NCBI GenBank assembly: GCA_002732015.1
Contig: PCCU01000016.1
Location: 1 to 14,202 of the forward strand
Length of the DNA stretch: 14,202 nucleotides
Direction of reading: 5' to 3'
Source of the DNA: Candidatus Pelagibacterales bacterium
Lineage (GTDB): Bacteria; Pseudomonadota; Alphaproteobacteria; TMED109
Below, one piece after another: positions 5,393 through 13,294 of this stretch. How positions within the stretch are numbered: position 1 is the stretch's first letter; each line of letters begins with the position of its first letter. Made by a program: the position numbers and the translations under genes. The notes under the pieces are model-generated. The model ran no database searches. It saw only the letters and a program-made list of their open reading frames with translations, and had not been told where the DNA came from.

Positions 5393-8057
5393 AAACATCA
5401 TCTATGACAGCTTGCGCTGCTGCTAACTTTGCTATTGGTATTCTATATGGCGAACATGAAACATAATCTAAACCTATTTTATTACAAAATCTCACAGAAT
5501 TAGGATCTCCACCATGCTCTCCACAAATGCCTAATTTAATCTTTTTATTTATTTCTCTAGATTTTACTTTTGCTAACTCTATTAAAGCGCCTACTCCAGA
5601 TTGATCAATAGATACAAAAGGGTCATTATCTAAAATATTTTTTTCTATATAAGTTTCAAGAAACCTTCCTGCATCATCTCTACTAATACCAAAAGTGGTT
5701 TGTGTAAGATCATTAGTTCCAAAACTAAAAAAATCAGCTTCTTTAGCTATCTCATCTGCCACTAAAGCAGCCCTTGGTAACTCTATCATAGTTCCTATTA
5801 TAAACTCAGGAAGGAGGTCTTCTTTTTCTAAAATTTTTTGAGATACTTTTAATATGTTTTCTTTAATCAATTCCAATTCTTTTGAAGAAAATATTAATGG
5901 TATCATTATTTCAATATTTACTTTAACACCAGATTCCTTAAAAAGCTCTAAGCCAGCTTCCAAAATAGCTTTAGCTTGCATCTCATATATTTCAGGAAAT
6001 GTGATTCCTAACCTTGATCCTCTATGACCTAACATCGGGTTGAGCTCTTGTAATTGTTCTAATCTATTTTTTAGTTCTGTTTCCGTCATAGAAGCAGCTT
6101 TAAGTAATTCAGTATTATTATCCTCTAATTTTGGAAGAAATTCATGTAGTGGCGGATCAAGCAATCTGATTGTAACAGGTAACTCTTTCATAATTTTAAA
6201 AATATCTTTAAAATCTTTTTTTTGATAAGGCTCTAATTTTTCAAGTGCTTTTTTTCTCTCATCTTCCGTATTAGCTAATATCATCTCTCTCATAAATTTT
6301 ATTCTTTGACTATCAAAAAACATATGTTCCGTTCTACATAACCCAATGCCCTCGGCACCAAATCTTTTTGCTATTTTTACATCCTCAGGAGTTTCGGCAT
6401 TAGTTCTTACAGACAGACACTTAACTTCATTGGCCCATTCCATTATTATATTAAAATTATTGGATAACTCTGGTTCAACTGTGGATATTTTTCCTAAAAT
6501 AACTTCTCCCGTAGAACCATTTATTGTAATAATTTCATGAGAATTAATTACCTTATCTTTTACTTTTAAAGTTTTATTAATTTCATCTATAAATATTTCT
6601 GATGCTCCTGATACACATGGCCTCCCCATTCCTCTAGCAACTACTGCTGCATGGCTAGTCATACCTCCTCTACCAGTAAGAATACCTTTAGCTGCATGCA
6701 TACCATGAATATCTTCTGGACTTGTTTCAGTCCTGACTAAAATTACATTTTCTTCTGCTTTTGCAAGATTTTCTGCTTCATCTGCACTAAACACTATTTT
6801 ACCTGAAGCTGCTCCTGGTGATGCTGGTAATCCTTTTGTTAAAACTACTTTTTCAGCATTTGGATCTAGAGTAGGATGCAAGAGTTGCTCTAAGGTTTCT
6901 GGGTTAATTCTTTTTAAAGCCTCTTTTTTTGATATAACTCTCTCTTTCACTAAATCTACTGCAATTTTAATAGCAGCACTTGTAGTTCTTTTTCCATTTC
7001 TTGTTTGAAGTATCCATAATTTATTTTTTTGAATTGTAAACTCTACATCTTGCATATCTAAATAATGAGATTCAAGTTTTTTAAAAACACCAATTAATTC
7101 TTCGTATAGACTTGGCATTATTGACTCCATAGAATTATCACTATTAGAAATTTCTTTGTTTACTGATTTTTTACTTAAAGGTTCTGGAGTTCTTATACCG
7201 GCAACCACATCTTCCCCTTGAGCATTTATTAAATATTCTCCATATACCTCTGCTTCTCCAGTCGATGGATTTCTAGTAAATGCAACTCCTGTACAACAAT
7301 CGTTTCCCATATTACCAAAAACCATAGCCTGAACATTTACCGCAGTACCCCATTCTTCTGGTATATCATTTAATTTTCTATAAGTAATAGCTCTTTGATT
7401 TCTCCAACTCTCAAAGACTGCTGAAATTGCACCCCAGAGTTGGGATTTTGGTTCTTGCGGAAAGTCTTCCTTAGTAACAGTTTTCACTAAATCTTTATAC
7501 TTTTTTACTAAGGATTTCATATTTTCTGTTCCTAGCTCAGTATCTAAGATCATTCCATTAGACAATTTCTCTGCTTCTAATAATTCTTCAAAATCTTCAT
7601 GAGCAACTCCCAAAACTATGTCAGAATACATTTGAATAAATCTTCTGTAGCTATCATAAGCAAACCTTTCATCTTTGCTTGCAATGGCTAAAGCATTCAC
7701 AGTAACATCATTTAACCCTAAATTTAAAACAGTATCCATCATACCTGGCATTGAAGCCCTACTTCCCGACCTAACAGATACTAATAAAGGATACTCATTA
7801 CCTCCAAAATTAAAATTTAAATTATCTTCCATTTCTTTTATGGAACTATTTACTTGTTCTATAAGCTCTTTAGGATATTGTTTTTCATTATTATAATAGT
7901 AGTGACAAACTTCTGTAGATATTGTAAATCCTGGAGGAACAGCTAAACCTAATTTGTTCATTTCAGCTAAGTTAGCTCCCTTGCCTCCAAGCAAATTTCT
8001 CATCTCAGCATTACCCTCTGCCTTTCCAAATCCAAAATTATATACCCATTTGCCCAT
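5385..8057 (-). CDS. ppdK: Pyruvate, phosphate dikinase
   Basis: PpdK interconverts pyruvate, ATP and phosphate with phosphoenolpyruvate, AMP and pyrophosphate, feeding gluconeogenesis or a pyrophosphate-linked glycolysis. The 890 residues fit the family (about 870-890). The ATP-grasp domain is seen in GGKGANLAEM (24-33) and SVRSGSRASMPGMMDTVLNLG (94-114). The swivelling phosphohistidine domain has GRGGMTSHAAVVARGMG with catalytic His469. The C-terminal PEP/pyruvate barrel ends with GICGEHGGDP, where Cys845 is the expected proton donor; the His-Cys spacing equals that of the Clostridium symbiosum enzyme. Thr467, two residues before His469, is the site that PDRP-type kinases modify in other organisms; no such kinase gene is here. 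Its Shine-Dalgarno AAAAGGA (8066-8072) lies in the last codons of glyS, whose stop is 3 bp before the ATG, so it is translated from the glyQS transcript. Confidence 0.98.
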   Translation of the reverse strand: MGKWVYNFGFGKAEGNAEMRNLLGGKGANLAEMNKLGLAVPPGFTISTEVCHYYYNNEKQYPKELIEQVNSSIKEMEDNLNFNFGGNEYPLLVSVRSGSRASMPGMMDTVLNLGLNDVTVNALAIASKDERFAYDSYRRFIQMYSDIVLGVAHEDFEELLEAEKLSNGMILDTELGTENMKSLVKKYKDLVKTVTKEDFPQEPKSQLWGAISAVFESWRNQRAITYRKLNDIPEEWGTAVNVQAMVFGNMGNDCCTGVAFTRNPSTGEAEVYGEYLINAQGEDVVAGIRTPEPLSKKSVNKEISNSDNSMESIMPSLYEELIGVFKKLESHYLDMQDVEFTIQKNKLWILQTRNGKRTTSAAIKIAVDLVKERVISKKEALKRINPETLEQLLHPTLDPNAEKVVLTKGLPASPGAASGKIVFSADEAENLAKAEENVILVRTETSPEDIHGMHAAKGILTGRGGMTSHAAVVARGMGRPCVSGASEIFIDEINKTLKVKDKVINSHEIITINGSTGEVILGKISTVEPELSNNFNIIMEWANEVKCLSVRTNAETPEDVKIAKRFGAEGIGLCRTEHMFFDSQRIKFMREMILANTEDERKKALEKLEPYQKKDFKDIFKIMKELPVTIRLLDPPLHEFLPKLEDNNTELLKAASMTETELKNRLEQLQELNPMLGHRGSRLGITFPEIYEMQAKAILEAGLELFKESGVKVNIEIMIPLIFSSKELELIKENILKVSQKILEKEDLLPEFIIGTMIELPRAALVADEIAKEADFFSFGTNDLTQTTFGISRDDAGRFLETYIEKNILDNDPFVSIDQSGVGALIELAKVKSREINKKIKLGICGEHGGDPNSVRFCNKIGLDYVSCSPYRIPIAKLAAAQAVIDDVSK

Positions 8058-8060
8058 TAT

Positions 8061-10148
8061 CTAATTCCTTTTAATCAGATTAATAAAATTAATATTTTGA
8101 TTAATTTTATTATTAACATAAAATAAAAGTTCTAATCTGTTTTTTTTTAATTGAGTATTTTGATGATTTATCTGTACATTGTCAAAGAAGTTTTCTATTG
8201 GTTTTATTAGATACATTAGATTTTTCATCAATGTTTCAGAGTCAAGTATCTCGCCATCTGCATGTTTATTTACTAAGTCATATAACTCATGTTCTTCTCT
8301 TTTATTAAAAAGCATAATGTTGGGATTGCTAATTTTATTTTTTTTATAATTTAATTTTTCAGAATCTATTATATTTACTACTCTTTTTATAGCTTTTAAA
8401 AGTTTTAAACCCTTTTTTGAATTAAGAAAATTATTTAAAAAATTTAAGTTATCATTAATTTTCAAAAAATTTATTTTGAGTAAATCAACTTTTATACTTC
8501 TAAAATAATTATCATTGTATACCTTATTATCTTTTACAAGATTTTCATACCTCTCTATAATAAAATGTAGAAGTGTATTTTTGATGTTATCATAATTTTT
8601 TAAATTACTTAATTTTGCAGAAAAACCTGTATCCTTATAACTATTTATTGATTTTAAAATAATATCAGATAAGTTTAAGTCTATTTTTCCCTCCACTATA
8701 ATTCTAATAATTCCTAAGGCAGTTCTTCTCAAAGCAAGTGGGTCTTTTGAGCTTGTTGGCTGTCTTCCTATAATAAAAAAACCTACTAAATTATCAATTT
8801 TATCAATTAATGAAACTAATTTACCTAACTTTGTATAGGGTAATTTATCACTTGGTCCTAAAGGTTTATATTGATCATAAATTGCATGCGATACATTAGA
8901 GTTATAATTGGCTTTTTTTGCATAATAAGAACCCATTACTCCTTGCAACTCAGGAAACTCTTTTACCACTTCAGTAACTAAATCATTTTTTAGTAAATCA
9001 ATAGCATGCATTAAATCAGTTTTATCTTTTTTACTGACCTTCAAAATATTTAACAAGAACTCTGCTAGTTTTTTCAACCTAAAAACTTTATCTTGCATGG
9101 TTCCTAATTCGTTATGAAAAATAACTTTGTTTAATTTTTTAAAATAATCGTCAAAGTTATGTTTTGTATCTCTATTCCAAAAAAATGCAGCATCTTCTAG
9201 CCTTGCATTTACAACTCTTTGATTCCCTTCTATGATGTTTTGGCCTTTATCAGATGGTTTAATATTACTAACTAATAAAAAGTGATTTGATAGTCTATTT
9301 TTTGAATTATAAAGGGGAAAATATTTTTGATTTTTTTTCATTGTAGTTATTAAAATTTCTTCTGGAAGACTCAGATAATCTTCTCTAAATTTTGCCAAAA
9401 ATAAATATGGTTTTTCTACAAGATTACATACTTCTCTTAGTAGTTTTTCATCTTTGTGCATAGCTAATTCTTTTTTTTCAACAAGAATTCTTCCTTCACT
9501 TATTATTCTTTTTTCTCTTTCCCTTTGATTAATCATCACATTGAATTCTTTCATTAAGTCTAAATAATGTTGAACTGATTTTACTTTATACTTCTTTTCA
9601 ACTAACAAACCTTCTTTTACAGTAGAGTCAGTAGAATTTAGATGCTCTAATCTAAAAGCTACTTTTTTGTTGTTAAAAAGACATAAAATATTTTTAAGTG
9701 GCCTTGCCCACCTTAAGTTGTGATTTGCCCACTTCATTGACTTTTTCCATGTGACTCTTTTTAATTCTGCTTCCAAAATTGAGGTTAACAAATTTAATAT
9801 ATTTGGTTTAATATTATTTTTAAAAAAATAATATTTTCCTCTATCAGTTTCTCTAACTATTAATTTTTCCTTAACCGTATCATACGACCTGGCAAATCCT
9901 ATTATTGCTTTATCAGGTGAACCATAACTAGGTCCTTTAATTAAATCTTTAGTATTTTTCGACTCTAATCTCACGTCGTAAAAAATTAAAGTAATTCTTT
10001 TGGGAGTAAAAAAGCAATATTCCTTCTGTGTATAGATATTTTCTTTCAAGAATGCGTTTTTCAGCAATTTTTTAATATTATTAGCAGAATCTTCTAAAAA
10101 AGATGCTGGCATCTCTTCACTATAGAACTCTAACAGGAAGTCAGACAT
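8061..10148 (-). CDS. glyS: Glycyl-tRNA synthetase, beta subunit
   Basis: GlyS is the tRNA-recognising subunit of the bacterial alpha2beta2 glycyl-tRNA synthetase. The 695 residues match the usual 680-720. The N-terminus LLEFYSEEMPASFL (5-18) is characteristic (typically LLxExxxEEIPAxxL), followed by KGPSYGSP (71-78) and MKWANHNLRWARPLKNIL (138-155). The middle has NQRVVNARLEDAAFFW (309-324), and GPSDKLPYTKLGKLVSLIDKIDNLVGFFIIG with PTSSKDPLALRRTALG (431-479) marks the HD-like domain. The divergent C-terminal third should hold the anticodon-binding domain. ATG overlaps the end of glyQ by 8 bp and is preceded by GAGGGA (10154-10159), five bases away. The overlap supports coupled translation and balanced subunit amounts. 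ppdK follows directly. Confidence 0.97.
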   Translation of the reverse strand: MSDFLLEFYSEEMPASFLEDSANNIKKLLKNAFLKENIYTQKEYCFFTPKRITLIFYDVRLESKNTKDLIKGPSYGSPDKAIIGFARSYDTVKEKLIVRETDRGKYYFFKNNIKPNILNLLTSILEAELKRVTWKKSMKWANHNLRWARPLKNILCLFNNKKVAFRLEHLNSTDSTVKEGLLVEKKYKVKSVQHYLDLMKEFNVMINQREREKRIISEGRILVEKKELAMHKDEKLLREVCNLVEKPYLFLAKFREDYLSLPEEILITTMKKNQKYFPLYNSKNRLSNHFLLVSNIKPSDKGQNIIEGNQRVVNARLEDAAFFWNRDTKHNFDDYFKKLNKVIFHNELGTMQDKVFRLKKLAEFLLNILKVSKKDKTDLMHAIDLLKNDLVTEVVKEFPELQGVMGSYYAKKANYNSNVSHAIYDQYKPLGPSDKLPYTKLGKLVSLIDKIDNLVGFFIIGRQPTSSKDPLALRRTALGIIRIIVEGKIDLNLSDIILKSINSYKDTGFSAKLSNLKNYDNIKNTLLHFIIERYENLVKDNKVYNDNYFRSIKVDLLKINFLKINDNLNFLNNFLNSKKGLKLLKAIKRVVNIIDSEKLNYKKNKISNPNIMLFNKREEHELYDLVNKHADGEILDSETLMKNLMYLIKPIENFFDNVQINHQNTQLKKNRLELLFYVNNKINQNINFINLIKRN

Positions 10149-11022
10149 TTTTTTCCCTCAGAGAGAGACTATATTGTTCACAACATAATTTAGCAATATC
10201 TCTTACTCTTTTTATATACTCTGCCCTTTCTGATACACTTAAAACTCCCCTTGCATCTAATAGGTTAAAAAAATGACTAGCCTTTATACATTTTTCATAT
10301 GATGGATAGACTAATTTTTCTGTTATTAAATTCTTTGCTTCCGACTCTGCAAAAGAAAATTGTTTTTTAAGAAAATCAACATTTGCAAAAGCAAAATTAT
10401 AAAAAGATTGTTCAATTTCATTTTTTAAACACACATCTTTGTATGTGACTCCTTTATCACTCCAATCTAATTCAAATATTGACTCTTTTTTTTGAATAAA
10501 CATTGCCAGTCTCTCCAATCCATATGTTATTTCACCGCTTATTGGATTACAGTCTATACCACCAACTTGTTGAAAGTATGTAAATTGAGTAATTTCCATT
10601 CCATTACACCAAACTTCCCATCCTAAGCCCCAAGCTCCTAAAGTAGGACTTTCCCAATCGTCTTCTACAAATCTAATATCATTTTTGTTTCCTTCTATTC
10701 CCAAATAAAGCAAACTTTCTATATAAAGCTGTTTCATATTTTCCGGTGATGGTTTAAGTAAAACCTGAAACTGATAATATTGTTGCATTCTATTAGGATT
10801 TTCTCCATAACGTCCATCAGTAGGCCTACGACAACTTTGCACATAGGCACATTTCCAATCTTTTCTACCTAAACTTCTCAATAAAGTTGCCGGATGAAAT
10901 GTTCCAGCACCTACTTCCATATCTATAGGTTGCATTAGTATACAACCTTTGCTCTGCCAGAATTCCTGCAACTTAGAGATTATATTCTCAAAACTAAGTT
11001 TATTTTTATTTTTTTTATTCAT
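10141..11022 (-). CDS. glyQ: Glycyl-tRNA synthetase, alpha subunit
   Basis: GlyQ is the class II catalytic subunit that makes glycyl-adenylate and joins with GlyS. It is highly conserved here: FWQSKGCILMQPIDMEVGAGTFHPATLLRSLG (21-52), YVQSCRRPTDGRYGENPNR (60-78), QYYQFQVLLKPSP (81-93) and ESPTLGAWGLGWEVWCNGMEITQFTYFQQVGG (124-155). The 293 residues are normal length. The ATG lies 4 bp after the stop of the small zinc-ribbon gene and has no clear Shine-Dalgarno site. The stop is TGA, which shows TGA is read as stop here. Position two genes below sppA and directly above glyS and ppdK makes it part of one leftward operon. Confidence 0.98.
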   Translation of the reverse strand: MNKKNKNKLSFENIISKLQEFWQSKGCILMQPIDMEVGAGTFHPATLLRSLGRKDWKCAYVQSCRRPTDGRYGENPNRMQQYYQFQVLLKPSPENMKQLYIESLLYLGIEGNKNDIRFVEDDWESPTLGAWGLGWEVWCNGMEITQFTYFQQVGGIDCNPISGEITYGLERLAMFIQKKESIFELDWSDKGVTYKDVCLKNEIEQSFYNFAFANVDFLKKQFSFAESEAKNLITEKLVYPSYEKCIKASHFFNLLDARGVLSVSERAEYIKRVRDIAKLCCEQYSLSLREKNV

Positions 11023-11026
11023 TTAC

Positions 11027-11254
11027 TTAGTTTTTTTCTCCGCATACAGGGCAAATTTTTCTTTCATGTAGACTATAAAAGTTTCCACAGTTTTTACACT
11101 CTACAAGTGACTCGTAGCTATCATTTTCTCTTTCATCACTGCTACTTAGGTTATTTTTTAGTTTATTTTTTTTTTCAAATATTCTAAAAACTTGCCATAC
11201 TACAAATATGATGAAAACAAGAAGTATTATTTTAGGAAAACTGAACCCAAACAT
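11027..11254 (-). CDS. Small membrane-anchored zinc-ribbon protein, function unknown
   Basis: The 75-residue protein has one N-terminal membrane segment at about residues 8-26 (strongly Ile/Val/Phe-rich), a polar, charged linker (27-50), and a C-terminal zinc-ribbon-like pair CKNC (53-56) and CPVC (68-71). The positively charged EKKNKLK after the membrane segment suggests the ribbon faces the cytoplasm. It resembles the short PP0621-type proteins of Proteobacteria, which also join a membrane helix to a C-terminal CxxC ribbon; that match is from memory and not certain. It sits 37 bp after sppA and 4 bp before glyQ in the same direction, so it is co-transcribed with them. No Shine-Dalgarno site is seen. 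I do not assign a function. Confidence 0.75.
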   Translation of the reverse strand: MFGFSFPKIILLVFIIFVVWQVFRIFEKKNKLKNNLSSSDERENDSYESLVECKNCGNFYSLHERKICPVCGEKN

Positions 11255-11291
11255 TTTTAGAAAGCAATCAATTAATTAATTTTTTAAAAAT

Positions 11292-12107
11292 CTACAACCC
11301 ATATTTAGACCAAATTATCTTTTCGTCTATGCATTTCATTACACTCTCTACCATATCATCGCCTCTACTATTTGAAAAAAACTTTTGCTTAAACCAGGAT
11401 TGTTTTTTTGAAAAATCTTTGAATTTGACATCTTTGCCAAATTTCTTTTTCATAACTGTATAATAGTCTCCTATATCATCAACTAAGCCTAATTCCTTAG
11501 CTTTCCTGCCACTCCAAATACCAGCATTAAATACTTTTTCATCAGATACTTTTATTCTTTTTCCACGTCTCATCTTGATCCAATCAATAAATTGAGAATG
11601 TAGGTCTTTTTGTATACTTTTAATTTGGTCTATATCTTCTTGTCGTTCTGGTAAAAAAGGATCAAGCATTCCTTTGTTTTTACCTTCTGTATACACTCTT
11701 CTCTCAATACCTATTTTTTTAATAGCTTCTACTGCACCAAAACCTGCAGAAATAACTCCTATACTGCCAACTATCGAACTTTCAATAGCATATATTTTAT
11801 CAGCCGCACAACTTAACCAGTATCCTCCAGATGCCGCCACGTCTTCAATGAAGCAATAAACAGGCATATCTTTCTCTAGTGACAGTTCTCTTATTCTATT
11901 AGAAATTAGACTTGATTGAACTGGAGAGCCTCCTGGAGAATTTATCAAAAGAGCTACAGCTTTAACATTTTTAAAAGAAAACGCTTTTGTTAACGAATCT
12001 GATAAATCATTTAAATTTAAATTATTCTTACTTCCTATTCTTCCTTCAGGTGAAATAATACCTGATAGCTTAATTAATGCTACAACTGGGGTTTTAGAAA
12101 AAAACAA
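11292..12107 (-). CDS. sppA: S49 family serine peptidase (SppA-like)
   Basis: S49 peptidases degrade signal peptides or other membrane-associated peptides with a Ser-Lys dyad. The 271-residue protein has LINSPGGSPVQS (54-65), DVAASGGYWLSCAADKIYA (89-107) with nucleophile Ser93, SIVGSIGVIS (111-120), and YTEGKNKGMLDPF (139-151) with Lys145. The Ser-Lys distance of 52 equals that of Bacillus subtilis SppA. There is no N-terminal membrane anchor or signal peptide, so it is of the short, probably cytoplasmic or peripheral type common in alphaproteobacteria. The start is TTG at 12107: an in-frame stop lies upstream, no ATG is available, and a strong Shine-Dalgarno AAAGGA (12114-12119) sits six bases before it. 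It leads the operon toward glyQS-ppdK. Confidence 0.92.
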   Translation of the reverse strand: MFFSKTPVVALIKLSGIISPEGRIGSKNNLNLNDLSDSLTKAFSFKNVKAVALLINSPGGSPVQSSLISNRIRELSLEKDMPVYCFIEDVAASGGYWLSCAADKIYAIESSIVGSIGVISAGFGAVEAIKKIGIERRVYTEGKNKGMLDPFLPERQEDIDQIKSIQKDLHSQFIDWIKMRRGKRIKVSDEKVFNAGIWSGRKAKELGLVDDIGDYYTVMKKKFGKDVKFKDFSKKQSWFKQKFFSNSRGDDMVESVMKCIDEKIIWSKYGL

Positions 12108-12259
12108 TACTCTTCCTTTATTTTTTATATTAATTTAAATGAAATTTATAAAATAGTAACTAAAATAATTATTTTTAATAATATTATAGTGACATTTAAA
12201 AATAAAGTTATATCTTATAGTTGTTTGGTATTTTATTTCATCTTTTATAAAGTATTATT
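12108..12259. promoter_or_regulatory. Divergent intergenic region between sppA and the polyprenyl synthase
   Basis: This 152-bp, almost pure A/T gap must hold promoters for both directions. Toward the polyprenyl synthase, TATAAA at 12246-12251 is the best -10 and ends eight bases before the TTG start; TTGTTT at 12221-12226 is a weak -35 with a 19-bp spacer. Toward sppA, the minus strand has a perfect TATAAT at 12183-12188, without a good -35, and the sppA ribosome binding site at 12114-12119. I see no operator, RNA gene or repeat. Confidence 0.35.
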
Positions 12260-13294
12260 TTGTTAAAATTTAATTTAAAAAATAAAAAATCTCCTTTACA
12301 CCAAAAATTTGATAATAAATTTGATAAATCGCCTTATGAAATAGTCAAGGAAGATATAAATAAGGTAAATAAATTTATTATTGCTAAACTAAAATCAGAT
12401 GTTCCTTTAATACCTATCATATCAGAGCACCTTTTAAAATCTGGAGGAAAACGAATAAGACCTTCGCTTACTTTGTTGTTTGCGAAAATGTTTGGGTATC
12501 ATTTTGGAGACAGGCACATAGAACTTGCGTCGTGTATTGAACTAATCCACATGGCTTCAATTTTACATGATGATGTAGTAGATGAAAGCAAACTTAGAAG
12601 AGGAAACCCAACTGCTAACAATTTGTGGGGCAATAAGTCTAGTATTCTTGTTGGAGATTATCTATTTAGTAAGTCCTTTCAGATTATGGTTAATGATGCT
12701 GATTTTTTAGTTATGAAAACTATTGCAAATGCCTCACAATCTTTGGCAAAAGGTGAAGTAATGCAACTCAGTCTTACTAATAACTTAGACAGTACTAAAG
12801 AAAAATATCTTAAAGTAATAGAAGGAAAAACTGCTGGTTTATTTTCTGCTGCTGCAGTCTTAGGTGGGATAATTACCAAACAAAAACAAGATACAATAAA
12901 TCATTTAAGCTTATTTGGAAATTATTTAGGTATAGCATTTCAAATTTTAGATGATGTTTTAGATTATGATATTTCTTCTAATAATTTTGGAAAAAAAATT
13001 GGAGATGATTTTAAAGAAGGAAAAGTTACGCTTCCTATTCTAATTGCCTACAGCAGGTCTAACGATAAAGAGAAAGCTTTTTGGAAAAAAGTAATTGAAG
13101 ATCTAAACCAAGAAAAAAATGATCTAAAAGTAGCTTTAGATATAATTTCAAAATACAGTTGCTTGAGTGAAGCAAAAGCTTTTGCAGAGTCGTATGCAAA
13201 AAAAGCAAGTGAAATATTAGATAAACTTCCAAAAAATGATTTTAACGTATCACTAAATACAATTTGTCAATTCGTTTTTAGGAGAAAAAGTTAG
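12260..13294 (+). CDS. ispB: Long-chain polyprenyl diphosphate synthase (ubiquinone side chain)
   Basis: This all-helical trans-prenyltransferase adds isopentenyl diphosphate units to make the octa- to decaprenyl tail of ubiquinone. Visible landmarks are SGGKRIRP (61-68), the first Asp-rich motif HDDVVDE (103-109, Asp104/105/108) with LRRGNPTAN after it, GEVMQL (165-170), EGKTAGLFSAAA (188-199), and the second Asp-rich motif FQILDDVLDYD (227-237), then GKKIGDDFKEGKVTLP (244-259). Residues just before the first motif are small (Ala99, Ser100), as in long-chain enzymes; exact tail length is not readable. The first in-frame start after an upstream stop is TTG at 12260, with no Shine-Dalgarno site; the first 25 residues are polar, weakly conserved and may be dispensable. 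It ends overlapping modC by 4 bp, tail to tail. Confidence 0.93.
   Translation: MLKFNLKNKKSPLHQKFDNKFDKSPYEIVKEDINKVNKFIIAKLKSDVPLIPIISEHLLKSGGKRIRPSLTLLFAKMFGYHFGDRHIELASCIELIHMASILHDDVVDESKLRRGNPTANNLWGNKSSILVGDYLFSKSFQIMVNDADFLVMKTIANASQSLAKGEVMQLSLTNNLDSTKEKYLKVIEGKTAGLFSAAAVLGGIITKQKQDTINHLSLFGNYLGIAFQILDDVLDYDISSNNFGKKIGDDFKEGKVTLPILIAYSRSNDKEKAFWKKVIEDLNQEKNDLKVALDIISKYSCLSEAKAFAESYAKKASEILDKLPKNDFNVSLNTICQFVFRRKS

Noticed and set aside
6040..7896. Several open frames of 61-73 codons opposite ppdK
   Set aside because: They are antisense to a well-conserved enzyme, show Ser/Leu/Ile-rich shadow composition and have no homology that I recognise.
11674..12879. Frames of 61 and 66 codons opposite sppA and ispB
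   Set aside because: Each is contained within a recognised gene on the other strand and has no motif.
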